From positions 8,651,001-8,715,000 of the forward strand of contig BSBM01000076.1 in the NCBI GenBank assembly GCA_027924585.1: DNA of 64,000 nucleotides, read 5' to 3'. Position numbers and translations under genes: made by a program. Under the pieces are notes generated by a model. That model did no database searches. It had not been told where the DNA came from and worked only from the letters and a program-made list of their open reading frames with translations. This document shows, in pieces, positions 11,101-22,639 of this stretch (its first letter is position 1; the number at the start of each line of letters is the position of its first letter). This DNA is from Larix kaempferi (Eukaryota > Streptophyta > Pinopsida > Pinales > Pinaceae).

Positions 11101-12180
11101 CCATAGAATTGATCACCTTGCTGACTCTAGGTGATGTGGACAACATGGTAAAAGATATGGGAAGACAAGGATAAGGATCATGTGACCACTAAGACAACTC
11201 GGGAAAGCGGGGTCCACTGAGGTAAGTATGCCATGACAAAACACGGGGAAGGGCGGTGCCTCACAAATGGGTATAGTGTAGGGAAACCACCACTAGTCAT
11301 CTAACAAGTGTCCCACAACTCACATCCATATCCGAAGACTCCGTGAGGTTCTTTTCTAGAGCTGCCAAACTGGGTGTCCAGCAAACCTTAACTTGAGGCT
11401 CTAGGGGGCAATCTTGAGCTTGTCGCTTGCTCCTTCTCACCTCCTTGTCTTGCAGGACTAGGTGAGGAATAACCACTACAAATGCTGGCATGTATAGCTG
11501 ACCAGAATCCATGTGTGTTGATAAACACATTGCATGGATTTTACAATGAGTTTCATACTTAGCCCCTTTTTTGGCTAGATTTTGCATTTACAACATAGAG
11601 GCCTTTTTAGCCTGATTTACATTTCATTTCTTCATTTCTTCATGGCCCTCTTGTGCTACATACATATCTCAAAAGATATAAACATGGCGCTCATACTGCA
11701 AAGGTAATGGGGGTGGGTAATACAAGCTTTAACGACAAGTGGGGAGCACCTGGTGAGGCTACACAATCCTAACTGCATTGCAACATCGGGGGCAACCGAC
11801 AGGAGCAAATCCCAGGTCTAACCGTGTATCTCACACACTAAAGAGCCGAGGCACAATAAAAAGGGAGTCATGGCAAACTCAGAGATCAGTGGGGAAAGGG
11901 GGTCCTCGTGATCACAAATCAGAATCCAAGTCGAGGAAGAAGTGTCATGGATGAGTCGGATGAGTGGAGGAAGTGAAGATGGTGCTAAAGTCAGCTACCG
12001 AGGGGCTAAGTGATCAAGTCTAAGCCAAGTATACAGGACATGACTCAGCATGCATATACATAAGTCTAACTAGGGGGGGTGGACTGACATCACCAATAGG
12101 CCCAAACATATCATATCATAAGCAGATCACCAAATATATCATCTCATGCAAAGCTAGTGTACTAGCAAGTGTAAAAGAGT
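8128..12180. other. Unrecognised non-coding DNA
   Basis: No coding family was recognised. Open frames are short and of random-like composition. A short A-run with a flank resembling a retroposon tail lies near 8150-8162, and a minus-strand CTATAAG near 10098-10104 with an AG-rich downstream region hints at an LTR promoter. Much of this is probably old LTR-element DNA, but I could not pair any LTRs. Confidence 0.4.
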
Positions 12181-12573
12181 CTAATCTACAACATGAGCAA
12201 TAATCAATATATGCAATACCTTTTGCACCATATACCTGCTGCCACTGAACCTGTATCTGAGCTGGATCTTTGCTGAATCCGAGCATACAATAAACAAGCA
12301 CTGTACTGTGACAATCTCTATCAGAATATGACTAGGCACTATCTCAAATGGGCTTGTGTCAAAGCCTGGCAAGGAAAGGTAACCCTGTGGTAGATGGTAA
12401 GTCCAACTGCCTGTCCCCTCTGATGTATTTGCTAGGGGGAATCCGAACAAAACTGCCTCGTCTGAAGGCGGCTGATCTCCGATCTGGAAAAAAAGGTACT
12501 GTGCGGTCCTTGGCCGCACAGTCTGCAGTGTGGAAGCTGCTCTTGACATAAAATGTGATAACAGGACCCCCAA
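12181..12573 (-). other. 130-codon open frame, not recognised
   Basis: The longest open frame between the Gypsy gag relic and 8.1 kb. It begins MGVLLSHFMSRAAS and has no motif I recognise: no zinc knuckle, no protease triad and no clear membrane segment. It lies just downstream of the Gag relic on the same strand, so it could be decayed internal sequence of that element. Chance is also possible. Confidence 0.15.
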
Positions 12574-12613
12574 AACTTTTCATATATTTGATGTCACTAC
12601 TATGATCAACATT

Positions 12614-13340
12614 CTAAAATATTGTATCTAAGTCATCATGAAAAGGGGAGATACATGGACGACCTTTCTCACCATCAAACAAGGGCTTGTCTTCAACAAT
12701 TTTTTCCTCAAGTCCACAATAAGATGAGCCATCGGTTTTATATTTTTGAGGAGAATCAAAGCTTATCAAACCCTCATAAGCATGAGGAGAAGAAATGAAG
12801 GCATGAATGCATTCTTTGACATCCTCTTCATCAATTTGGTCTTCAATGGAATCTCGAGGTGGCTCATGCACTTGAGGACTTTCATCATCAATATGGGTTT
12901 GGTCTTCAATAGAAACATGAGGTTTTTCCTCTTTGAACATACCCTTGATATGTTCAACATAGGGCATCCATTCCTCGTGATTGTTAGGGTTCCATTTCTT
13001 GCAAAGAGTTTCAATCAAATCTGCAAAACATGATATTCCTCCTTTGACCAAATCATCCAACCAACGCATGGCATCGTCATTAAGAGTAGCTACATTTTTT
13101 TTATCATTCCATCCTCATAACTAAGACCAAGATCGGACACTACCTTTAGGAAGTATGCAACATGTCCTACTGCTGAATCATAATATCCATCAAACTTCAA
13201 GCCATACTCTTTAATTTTTTCAAAATTGATGCTATCACTCATGTGGATATCTAGGGATATTTGAAAAATCAAATTGAGGATAGACATATGGATCAATACC
13301 TGCCATACATACTTGCTCAAAATAAATGTACCTCATAACA
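12614..13340 (-). pseudogene. Ty3/Gypsy Gag relic
   Basis: The minus strand encodes a retroviral-type Gag: a segment near 13330-13250 in one frame (IDPYVYPQFDF), then FDGYYDSAVGHVAYFL and LSYEDGMIKKM (to 13090), then ATLNDDAMRWLDDLVKG, ISCFADLIETLCKKWN and an acidic tail to 12614. The pattern xxxAxRWLxxLxxxSIxxFxDLxxxFxxKW is typical of Gypsy Gag. A homopolymer A-run near 13093-13100 causes the frameshift between the two longer pieces. No zinc knuckle or pol was found downstream. Confidence 0.65.
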
Positions 13341-13551
13341 AAATAAATGTGTGGAGTCGACAAGGTCAACCTTCAAATGCCTTCAAAATGTTGCTTGCTT
13401 CACCCTACAAACAACAAGTCTTCAAAAGTATGCTAGGACAAGGGCTTCATCCATTCATTGAGTTACCATGTGAGAAGAAAAATATGCAATAAAAATCTCC
13501 CACAAATGTCACGACTATAGCAAGACTACAAATTTCGGAAAATGGACTTTA

Positions 13552-13570
13552 TCCTCGACAACAATGCCAA
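13552..13570 (-). other. Degenerate tRNA-Asp-type primer binding site
   Basis: The minus strand reads TTGGCATTGTTGTCGAGGAT here, close to the TGGCGCCGTTGCCGGGGA site complementary to plant tRNA-Asp that Athila-type and several other Gypsy elements use. Most differences are C-to-T or G-to-A changes. It lies about 230 bp upstream of the Gag relic on the same strand, where a primer site belongs, so it links the relic to an LTR on its higher-coordinate side. Confidence 0.55.
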
Positions 13571-15400
13571 AATCTTACAGCTCAAACTAGCATGTGGGAT
13601 TAAAGCCCAAAAGAACAATGCTATCCCAACAACAACTTAGAGGTGTTACCCACTGCCACCTTAGTAACCACCTCTCTACAGTTTAGGTTGGCTCTTCTCC
13701 AACTCAAGGGGACCTTCCTTAGGGTAGGATTGCTAGGCTATGGCAATGAAGGACCAAGGTGATTGGAAGAGTTAGCCTTAGCAAAACATTAGGTCTTTTT
13801 TTCTAGTATACATAAATAAAAGGGGTGATGAGAGGACCATGAAAACGAGTGCCAATCCCCAGGGAAAAATGAGTCAAAGGAAGATAGTCCAAGAAGGGGG
13901 TGAGTTCATGAAGGGTGAGGGAAATTAGGACTGCATGCACATGTCACAAATAAACCCTAACATGTAAAATAAATGTAAGAATTCACTAGGAGGACCCAAT
14001 AATGGTGCCACATCAAAACAATACTAACTAGGTTGTGACTTATACAATGAAATATTAGAAAGCAACAATTGTAAGAAGATGCTAGAAGCAATGTAATGTA
14101 ATCATGCATAAATAATCAAAGGATTGGAGGAGCTTTTTCTCTCACAACCCTTCCAATGGGACAAAGTTTATCCTTCAATTGACCCTAATTAACAAGTTCT
14201 AGTTATCTTACAATTGATTTACAACATTTAAAAATAGGATCAAGAATGCTACACTTTGAATGGAGAAAAAACCCTTACACTTCAAGTTGTACCATGAAAG
14301 ATATGTCCATTAGGCTCCAAAAGAGAGAGAGCTCTCAAAGTCCAACCATGAAGAAAAATGAGAAAGGGCTACTATTTATTTAAAGAGTTAGCTCAACTTC
14401 CTTTATAATGAAATAATCATAAATCCTAGATCTAGCCTAAGGGGGAGTAAACAAATAGAAAAATACTCCACTACTCCAACAACTCTAACTAAATACATGA
14501 AATAAGGTGGTCAAAGCCACAAGTATCTGTACAATGTCCAGAAAGGCCCAAGAAAGGAGGGTGCTTCCATCAAATGAGGATGAAAACCAAGTAGAAGTCC
14601 AACCCTAACCTTGAAAGGCTCTTCAAGGCTAACGCTCAACAAGAAATGGACCACAAATTAGGATAGAAGTGGACAAAACCTAAAAACGTCCTCCATAAAG
14701 CATGCATAGAACTCTTCCACAGGTAGTGCTCCAAGAAAGTGTGGTCTCCAAGGACAAAGTGAACCGTAGATCTAGGGTTTTGACCCCTAGATATCCTCCA
14801 ATGACCAACGATCTTCAAGAAGAGTGAATGATGGCATCATAAATGAGGGAAAGAGTCATGCCAAAGTGAATGCCCTTCATGAAAAAGCTTCAAAAAGGTG
14901 GGTGCCTCCTCCAAAGTGGAAATATATGTGCTAGAAACCTTCCTCAAGCTGTATGCTCCCATAGAGTAGGGCATGAAGATGTGAAGGAAAAAGGATATCA
15001 ACCAAGAATCATCCAACATAAGGGCATGAGTATGTGTCCAGACTCCAGTCTCCAAACCCTTTTCCAAGGTTGAAGCCTCATCAATAAATGGCATAGACAT
15101 GAATGCTGGCCAACCACCAAGTGAAATGTTCCACCCAAATCTACAAGGAGTGAGTCAAGGAGGTCTCCCAAGATGAACGCTCCAATTTAATAAAGCTCCA
15201 ATAGGTAAAATACCCCACCTAAAGGTGGCACAAAATGATGAAATGAGGACTCCTAGGCTGATCGCTCCCTCAATATGACATAGGCTGAATGCTTTACTTC
15301 AAAATACATCCTTTCTAATGCTAGATGTGGTGTGAGAGGTTTTTCTTACTTCCTAGCAAGGGGTTTTAACCACAACTCTCAAAATGGTAGCATGAATCAC
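13571..15400 (-). repeat. Likely long 5' LTR of the Gypsy relic
   Basis: This region lies directly upstream (minus sense) of the primer site. A TATA-like TTTAAATAAATAG lies near 14377-14390, followed by an AG/CT-rich tract, as expected of an LTR promoter. The outer border is not resolved and 15400 is only a rough guess. No second LTR copy was recognised, so this rests on position and promoter motif. Confidence 0.35.
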
Positions 15401-16295
15401 TTTCACAAATCTGGAGATATACCCTTTCATCTACAGGTGAAATATCCACAAGTTGCCCTCTGTATGCTGAGCTGAAGACAGGTCTAGGGCTGTCATTAGG
15501 CCTCCAAATGATGGCTTAGCTACTACAGCACCTTGGCAGACTATAGGACGGAGGACATGTTGAATGCTACAGGTTTGTCACTGATTAATTTTGCCCAAAA
15601 TTTGCCTGGAAAACAGTATTGCAACCACTGCCCATTGATGTGCCTTCATGCTGAGGATCACTGCTGAGAAAATTAGGCTGACACAAGGCTCCAAATATCT
15701 GCTTAGAGGGCATTTCTAATCCTCAAAAATAAATCAGGCCACAATTTGAGTTTTTGTCATACATTAGTTCTGTTCAAAATCAGTGTCAGGGGTCATCTTG
15801 TGAATCTGAGATTTGCTGTAGCAACTTCATATAGACACCGGGTTATCATGGGTCAAGCCTAAGCACGAAAACATGTCTCAAAAACACCCAGACTGCTGGA
15901 AGAAATTCCCTCAAAATGCAATGACTACAGCCCATTATTGCTGTAGAATAAACCTACCGTGACCAGAATTTGCACAATTTTTATACACCAAAGGGGCAAC
16001 AATTAGTTTAAGGAATCATCACTGATCTGTACAGTTGGCAGCTTATTAGTTCTGTACCTAACCATTTTGAGCTACGGATTTCAGTTCACGAGTCTGGTAA
16101 AAAAACAAGCCATAAAAGACCATAAACGAGCAGTGAAGCATGGCAAGTGGCATTCAAGTGGGATGCAGCATCATCATACAATCTCATCCATAATCATCCA
16201 GGAGAGCAAACCAATATCAACTATATCCCATAGCTACCAAATGAAAACCACATGCTAGGGCATCATCGACATCATAACATGAAGCAAAACTGCAT

Positions 16296-16369
16296 TACCA
16301 AGAAACCAAGGCAAAGGCCACCTCCATGAAAATACCAAGAAACCAAGGTAAAGGTCACCTCCATGAAAA
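16296..16369. repeat. Two-copy tandem repeat, 37 bp
   Basis: Units at 16296-16332 and 16333-16369 begin TACCAAGAAACCAAGG and differ at two positions. Confidence 0.85.
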
Positions 16370-16604
16370 TACAACCCCACTAAAAATATGAGGAAAAATT
16401 CGCATATCCATGCAAAATGTGGGTAACACTGAGTATGAACACCATTAATTCTATTTATGAAAGCATCCTACCTTTCACCAAGTTGTATGAGTAGATCAAT
16501 CAACTCTATGAACTTCAAATTATTTATTGAGCATGCCTTGCCCCACCAATAGTCAAAAGAAGATCAAATCAATGGATTAAAATGATTTCTCTTCTTTCTT
16601 AAAT

Positions 16605-16713
16605 TATAAATATATGATTTAAAGGGAATAGTTAATTTTAATGGAAGTCAAAATCATAACTATAAATATATGATTTAAAGGGAATAGTTATATTTTAATG
16701 GAAGTCAAAATCA
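16605..16713. repeat. Two-copy tandem repeat, about 55 bp
   Basis: Units at 16605-16660 and 16661-16713 begin TATAAATATATGATTTAAAG and are almost identical, with a small indel. Confidence 0.85.
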
Positions 16714-16812
16714 ATCATATATCAGTTTGTAATATAAGATTTTCCCAAATTAATCTCTTTATACAATAGCATTTTTTCAACATGAAAAAAAACTAGCAGC
16801 TTGATATTCAAT

Positions 16813-16878
16813 AGTATGAATTAAAGACAGCTGTACAAAATAAACAGTATGAATTAAAGACAGTTGTACAAAATAAAC
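16813..16878. repeat. Two-copy tandem repeat, 33 bp
   Basis: Units at 16813-16845 and 16846-16878 begin AGTATGAATTAAAGACAG and differ at one position. Confidence 0.85.
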
Positions 16879-17144
16879 AGAGAGCAAGAATCTCTCTATA
16901 TGATCTATATAAAACCTCTATATGAAAATCTTCTAACCAGTTGTTATGATGTCCCCTATTATGACACTTTGAATTACATAATACATGTCAATATTCATCA
17001 AAAACCTTACCAGGTATCGGTCCACAAAGACATGCAGAAGATAGTAGTGGATTATCCGATTATCTATCGGTAAGTAATGCAGATGACTATGTTATAAAAT
17101 AAAAAATGTCAGTCGAAAGAACATTTTCAGGTCAATGCTGAATT

Positions 17145-17668
17145 TTATGCCATTCCATAGGCCTGGTAAGAGTCATCCAAAATCCTCTGATCCTCATAAT
17201 ATTCTTCGAAAGAAAGTACTCCTTCCAATTTTCCCTTTGACAATCTATCTGCTCTCGTATTTAATTGTTTATGGATGTGCTGAAAATGAAAGGAAAGAGA
17301 GGAGGTCTGAAGATCTCTGATCTGCTCCTTCCCGGCCTCGAGAGCAATAGTCTGTAGATCAAATCTGTAGTTTGCCCAATCAATAATTGCCTGTGAATCC
17401 TCCAAGATCTGCAAAGATAGAATGCCTTTCCTGCAGACGAATTGTAAAAGCCGTAGAGGCTTAGAAGTTCTGCTCGCGTTTTTGTCCCAACGCCTACCGA
17501 CACCCAACATTGAAAGAAATGTTTCCTGCCAATAAAAATAACCATGCCAGTACCACATATTCCATTCTGCTTAACCCCGTCGAACAGTCCCACCGGCGGA
17601 TCCTGAGAAATATTAGGCAATCTCCAAAGTCTAATATGAGGTGTAGTAACGGGCTGTAGATGTTCCAA
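17145..17668 (-). pseudogene. LINE RNase H domain, frameshifted
   Basis: The first part, in one frame, reads PPVGLFDGVKQNGICGTGMV and GTKTRAELLSLYG; the second, in another frame, reads ILEDSQAIIDWANY, SFHFQHIHKQLNTRADRLSKG. Together they give the RNase H D-E-D-D pattern of L1-type plant LINEs: FDG, RAELL, EDSQ and TRADRLSK. The frameshift lies near 17420-17450. RNase H removes RNA from the RNA:DNA hybrid during reverse transcription. Confidence 0.8.
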
Positions 17669-18830
17669 AAACCCATCGATAGTCTTAGTGGAAATGTGGA
17701 TTAGCGAGCGCCGATTGTTCTAAAAAATAATTGAGTTCCGATGGCACCAAATGTTCCATATGATAAATAGTGGTAATTTTTTAGATATCCAGCTGAGTGA
17801 ACCCAAGATATGTAACTGGATTCAAAAGCATTGGATTGCCAAGCCAATTTACATTTCAAAATCCTCAAAACTTCACTCCACAACATTTGAGAAAACAGAC
17901 AAGCAGCAAACAAGTGGTCCACTGTATCCTCCCCCGGCAGCAAATTGCACATGTGAAAGGTCCATGGATACCTTTCTTGTTTAAATTTGAACCAACCATA
18001 ATCTTGTCTTCAAATACTAACAAGCAGAAAAGTAGAAATTTCAAATACTAACAAGCAGAAAAGTAGAAGTTTCATTGGTGTCTTCCAATACCAAATACAC
18101 TTGTACCACCATTTCTCTGGTGGTTGATCTTCATTAAAACAAATGAATCATATGCGGTTGATGCAGTAACCATACCCGTTTTGGTGTTCCATGACCAAAG
18201 GAGTTTGTCCTCCGAAATGTTCAACCATATGCCACACTTTTCCAGGCACATGATGTAGTTAGTCCACTCCATTGCATCGTGACCCCTCAAACTGAGCTCA
18301 TCAGCCCTGTACCAGAGAGAATTTCCATTGAGGACCCTATGGGATTGTAAATATTTGCCAATACAAAGAAGCCCAAGGAATTTAAGTGTCTAATAATGCC
18401 CGGGGATAGAAGACACTAGTCTGAACCCCCACTGATCGGAACTGAACCAATATGAACATGTGTTCCATTACCAATATGACAAGCCAACCAATCTTTGATA
18501 ACTGGGACAGCATAAAGTAAACTACGCCAACTGTTTGACGCAGTGTAAGACCGAGGAATAGGGTTCTTCAACTACTCAGTCGCCGATGTTCCTCTTAAAT
18601 ATTTACCCTGTATCACTACGGATCATAAACCTGTGCCGCAAAGTGCCCTCCATAAACTTTTGCATACCAATGTTTTGGCGTACCAGAATATACTTTTTAA
18701 TCCCCAACCCCATCTCCCTTGGGAGGGATAATGAAGACCATTTGGCCAGGTGTATGCCCCATTCTTTCGACAAACTTTATACACTAGCATGGGTACAATG
18801 GAGGCATCTATCTTCCACCTAAGTATATTT
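17145..18830 (-). mobile_element. L1-type LINE, 3' half relic
   Basis: Reading the minus strand from 18830 down: the post-RT linker (IFWYAKTLVCKSLWRAL, KYLRGTSATE, VIKDWLACHIGNGTHVHIG), then LLWSWNTKTGMVTASTAYD, then the zf-RVT zinc region (CNLLPGEDTVDHLFAAC, about 17950-17900), then an RNase H domain. This is the 3' half of an L1-type plant LINE ORF2. Several stops and frameshifts break it. No clear poly(A) tail follows RNase H below 17145, so the 3' end is lost or mutated. Confidence 0.85.
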
Positions 18831-18896
18831 TTTATCTTTATACACTAGCATGGGTACAATGGAGGCATCTATCTTCCACCTAAGTATATTTTTTAT
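18775..18896. repeat. Two-copy tandem repeat, 61 bp
   Basis: Units at 18775-18835 and 18836-18896 begin CTTTATACACTAGCATGGG and are almost identical. The first copy covers the upstream limit of the minus-strand LINE relic, so the duplication arose after that element was truncated or within it. Confidence 0.9.
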
Positions 18897-18989
18897 CCTC
18901 TTCATATTTTATTAAAAGCATTAGATTGATATAGATTTTATTATATCGCTGGACAAGAGCATTAATAAGTAAGTATTTATATCGGATTA

Positions 18990-19700
18990 GACCTGATTCT
19001 TGGCCTTCCTTGCCCGGTTTATTTCTCAGAACAGTCACTTCTTGACTTACATCACAGGGGTTTGATTTTTCTTAATCAGGCGGTTGCACCTACAGGTATT
19101 TCCGGGACAGAATCCTATTGGCTTTCTTCCGCTGAGCTTAACTTTACGGGTGAACTGTCTATTGAATGGGACAGTTTCACTATGGCGCTCAAACATGCAG
19201 GGATCACCCTTACTGTTGATTCTGATCAGTTCTTTTGGGCTTTTGGAAGAGGAGAAGGCACGATTACGACCCAATTAGCTTATGAAGCTATTGTTGAAAG
19301 CTCTTCTATTGCAGAGACCCACTGGTGGACAATTGGTCTATGGAACTGGTTATTACCGACCAAATTAAAGTTATTTATTTGGCTGATTTTGAAGCAGCGT
19401 TTATTGACAGGTGATCGCTATCGTGCTCATGGGGAGATCGGTCCTTGCGACGCTCTCTTTGCTTTGCGGATGAAGTGACCGTAGACCACCTTTTCCTCCA
19501 TTGCCCAACAACTCTTCTTCTCTGGGAAGATGTCTCCACGCGTTTCCAAGTTACTGGTTTCTGGACAGGGGATACTTTTTCTAATTGTTTGCAAAATTGG
19601 TATAAATCGCAGAAGTCTAATCACCCCGAGAGTGGGTTTGTCACAAATCTCCGTCAAAGGTTGTTTAGAACGACATTTATCAATTCTCAACTGTAGCAAT
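18990..19700 (+). mobile_element. L1-type LINE fragment (linker and zf-RVT)
   Basis: The plus strand encodes ELSIEWDSFTMALKHAGITL, QFFWAFGRGEGTITTQLAYE, WLLPTKLKLFIWLILKQRLLTGDR (to 19440), then after a frameshift DEVTVDHLFLHCPTTLLLWEDV. This is the region between RT and RNase H of a plant L1-type LINE, including the zinc-binding C...H...C part. It covers the same protein region as the minus-strand relic next to it but in the opposite orientation. RT and RNase H are missing. Confidence 0.8.
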
Positions 19701-21117
19701 AACAACAATTGATTCTTTCTTCATGTGTTCTGTGTATACACATATGATTCCATGTGCTCTTTGCCTTGTCTTATTTTCGATTGTCGCTTAATCGAAGCTC
19801 TTGAGAATTAAGTTGCCCTTTAACTCTCCTGAAATGGAGGGGACAAGGAAGACCATTTTTTTTCACTTTGAAACCGAGTTCTTCCCTGTTTACCTTCCAC
19901 TGGACACGGTTGCATCCCTACGGGAAACAGGTGTGTGCAGTGCACCCCCCATATTTACCAAAAAGCCTGGGGATTTGGGGAAGTTCCCACTCCGCCAACC
20001 TCCATGCATCTAGTTAATGAGTTAGATCAACCTCCATGCATCTAGTTAATGAGTTAGATCAAGAATCCAAACTTTGTATCTAAAACTGTATTACATGAGC
20101 TATTTTCCCCAATTGCTTAGTCGTCGAATTGACACCTTCCTCTAGTACACGGTTTAAGATTCTTGGTATTTATTAATATGAAGACCACCGATGCTACTAC
20201 ACTTACAATCCGCGTTCGACTATACGAACTGGGACAAAAATGTTTTTGTAATCTTGATTTTTAGAACGACAGTGCTACTTCACAAAATTTATATTAGTTT
20301 GAAGAACACTAGTGATTTACAAAGATTGAACTTTTCCAAGAATAAGCATCACGTTTCTTTTAGGAGAGTTGAAAAACCCAATTCTTCATCGAGCTTGTAG
20401 TGTTTGAAGCAACCTAGAAACCCATTTTAAGAGGTATTAAATATTATTATACTGGTTAAAAGTTGGATTGGAATTGGGCTAGCAAGCTAACTGTAGCTGA
20501 TGCAGAAAAAAAGATCTATAAATTTAGTTATGGCATTTCACATTGAACATCTGGAAAGTGGATTTTCTATGTGTCTCCTAAGTTATGTTTCACTGATAAA
20601 TTCCTCATGTTCAAGCAGATCATGAAAGAGTAAAATAGTATTAATTTTCGCTGTAAGGATGAAAGTTGGATTAGAATGGGGTTAGGAAGTTAACTGTATT
20701 ATTATACTGGTTAAAAGTTTAAGAGGCAAGATCAATTTGGGAAATTGTTAAGATGGCAAAGGTGGCATAGTGGCCTAGAGACCGAGCCGCTAGATCGGGG
20801 CGAAATATGGTTGTGTTGTATGACATATATAACGTTCAGAGCTGATATATCCACTGCAAAATAAAACCTCTCAACTTTACTAAGTAAGTAAACATTGAAT
20901 TTTTTATGTACTAGTACATTTTCAAATGAAAAGAATGACTTATTTTTACATGGTAGCATTGACGGGTTCAATATCTCGTAGCCCTTCAAAGTGAAATGGG
21001 ACCCCACCCTTCAAATTTGATCCCTGGGACTCTAATATCACCTTCTCATTACTTTTTGCTTGGGGAATTTGGCGCCTACTAAATGCTATTCTTTTTGAAA
21101 ACCGCTCATTTATTGGG
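19701..21117. other. Non-coding DNA, nothing recognised
   Basis: No gene was recognised. The stretch holds a two-copy 32-bp tandem repeat (19996-20059) and two related copies of a segment containing TATTATACTGGTTAAAAGTT near 20445 and 20700. Confidence 0.4.
19996..20059. repeat. Two-copy tandem repeat, 32 bp
   Basis: Two identical units of 32 bp beginning CAACCTCCATGCATC lie back to back. Confidence 0.85.
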
Positions 21118-22541
21118 CAGGCCTGGAATTTGACGGCCCATAGAACGTTTTTTCCATTTTAAAACGTATTTTACAAGTAGCCGTGGGTTGAACCCGTCAC
21201 GGGTGACAGGTTTGAAATTATTTGGAACGTCGATTTGACGTCTACCCATTTAGATCTTTCGTCAGAAATTTTAATACCTATCGATGTGTTAGTAATTGTG
21301 GTAACTTGGTAGGTTGCCCTCTACAAAGATATGCACTATTATGTTATGTGTTACCTGTTCGGTTTAATTTCGAACCCACGACCTCTTAACTCGTACCTTG
21401 TAGACAATTTAAATTTAAGCTCTTGACGCTAGGATCCCGATCATGATATGGTCGTTGGAAACCTCTCTATGGTTCCACGTGCCATGGTGATAATCGGTTG
21501 CAAAGACTAGCCCAGCCCAACAGGTGACCTGTTATATTTGAATCCTTCCACGTGCCATCGTGATAATCGGTAGCAAAGTTTCCATAATGAGATAATTGAA
21601 GTCTTCGGACGAGCAGTGGTATTGTCGGGGACGTTGGGTTTAGGCAAATCTACTATCCTGTTTTGCAGCTTTTCATATTGTTCTTCCATATTTGACATCT
21701 CTATATGTTCCTCAGCCATATTCTTCAGTTGCAGGAATAACACAAGACTTCTTCACCCTTATGTATCTCCTATAACTATTGCAATTTGCAACCCGAAGTT
21801 ATTGCAATTTTAAAATTGAAGTCGAGAGTCAAACGAGGAAGTTCGTGTAACGTATCAATAAAATAAACCTGATCAGTATCCATGTTCATATTGTATTAAA
21901 AAATCAAGTTACAATGACACAACATCTTATAAAAAAATTCAATTCTTGATAAAAAAATGAGGGATCAAGATTGATCTGTCTGTTTCCAAATGTAAAATAA
22001 TGTGATAGATTGATTTCTCCCTTTCTAGGTTGGAGGCGTTGGTGATTTAAGTTATCGTGACTCAATTCGGGAGAGATACTTCTTCTAGATCCTTTAAACT
22101 CACTGGTACGATAGCCTCGCTCTGCAGTAAACAATTATTGGTTTCCATAATTGGTGCATAAGGATGTCCTTTTTGGGCGATCCACTGTTCTGTTATTTCC
22201 ATTATCCGTCTATCTATAAATATTTATTTTATTTCTATTATCCATATAAGAGAATACTAGGATCTGCTTTGCACCAGAAGGTTGGTATGAAGAAAATGCA
22301 ATGGGATGCCCCAGATTGGAAACAAAGTGTTACAGCCTCGAGCAGAAAGAGAGAAGAGGATTCGGGAAAGAAAACATAGGATTTGGGAATCGGTTAAGAA
22401 AGGAATTGTTAATAGTTTTTAGTCAAAATAAATTGACAGTCTATAACCTTGCATAAAACGTTAAATGACAGGGACCCAGAACATGTACCCGTCATCAAAT
22501 TTCCAGTTGACAGGCACTTCTAATTTGAAATTCCAGGCCTG
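21118..22541. mobile_element. Possible non-autonomous DNA element with 14-bp inverted ends
   Basis: The left end reads CAGGCCTGGAATTT (21118-21131) and its exact reverse complement occurs at 22528-22541. CAG at the outer ends fits hAT-type termini. Subterminal ACCCGTCA-like motifs occur near both ends. The 8-bp flanks (TTATTGGG and GACTACTG) do not match, so a target duplication is not visible, and no transposase frame lies inside. AGGCCT is itself palindromic, which lowers the weight of the match. Confidence 0.35.
21365..21450 (-). repeat. tRNA-like SINE head (B-box), tentative
   Basis: The minus strand carries GTGGGTTCGAAATTAAACC, a good match to a pol III B-box (GGTTCGAANCC type), with a looser A-box-like TAGCGTCAAGAG about 50 bp upstream. 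No cloverleaf can be drawn, so it is not a tRNA gene. A tRNA-derived SINE head is the likely origin. No A-tail or target duplication was identified. Confidence 0.3.
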
Positions 22542-22639
22542 GACTACTGGGGCTCTTGCTTTTATTCTAGTTATTATTATGAAAGATCATGCCATCTAGA
22601 TTAGTCCATCGAGAATTTCACCATGTAATCCTCTCTCAC

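Larger units (their letters stand above)
15401..17130. other. Unrecognised non-coding DNA with short tandem duplications
   Basis: No gene was recognised. The stretch includes three short two-copy tandem duplications, listed separately. An A-run with the flank GAAAAAAAACTAGC near 16780-16794 closely resembles the one near 8147-8161, so both may be tails of the same retroposon family. Confidence 0.4.

Noticed and set aside
16296-16878. CRISPR-like short repeats
   Set aside because: Units are directly adjacent two-copy tandems with no spacers, in eukaryotic DNA.
19801-20013. 70-codon plus-strand open frame
   Set aside because: No similarity recognised, and its end overlaps a tandem duplication.
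21365-21395. Possible tRNA gene from a GGTTCGAAAT B-box
   Set aside because: No acceptor stem or anticodon arm can be drawn. Kept only as a tentative SINE head.
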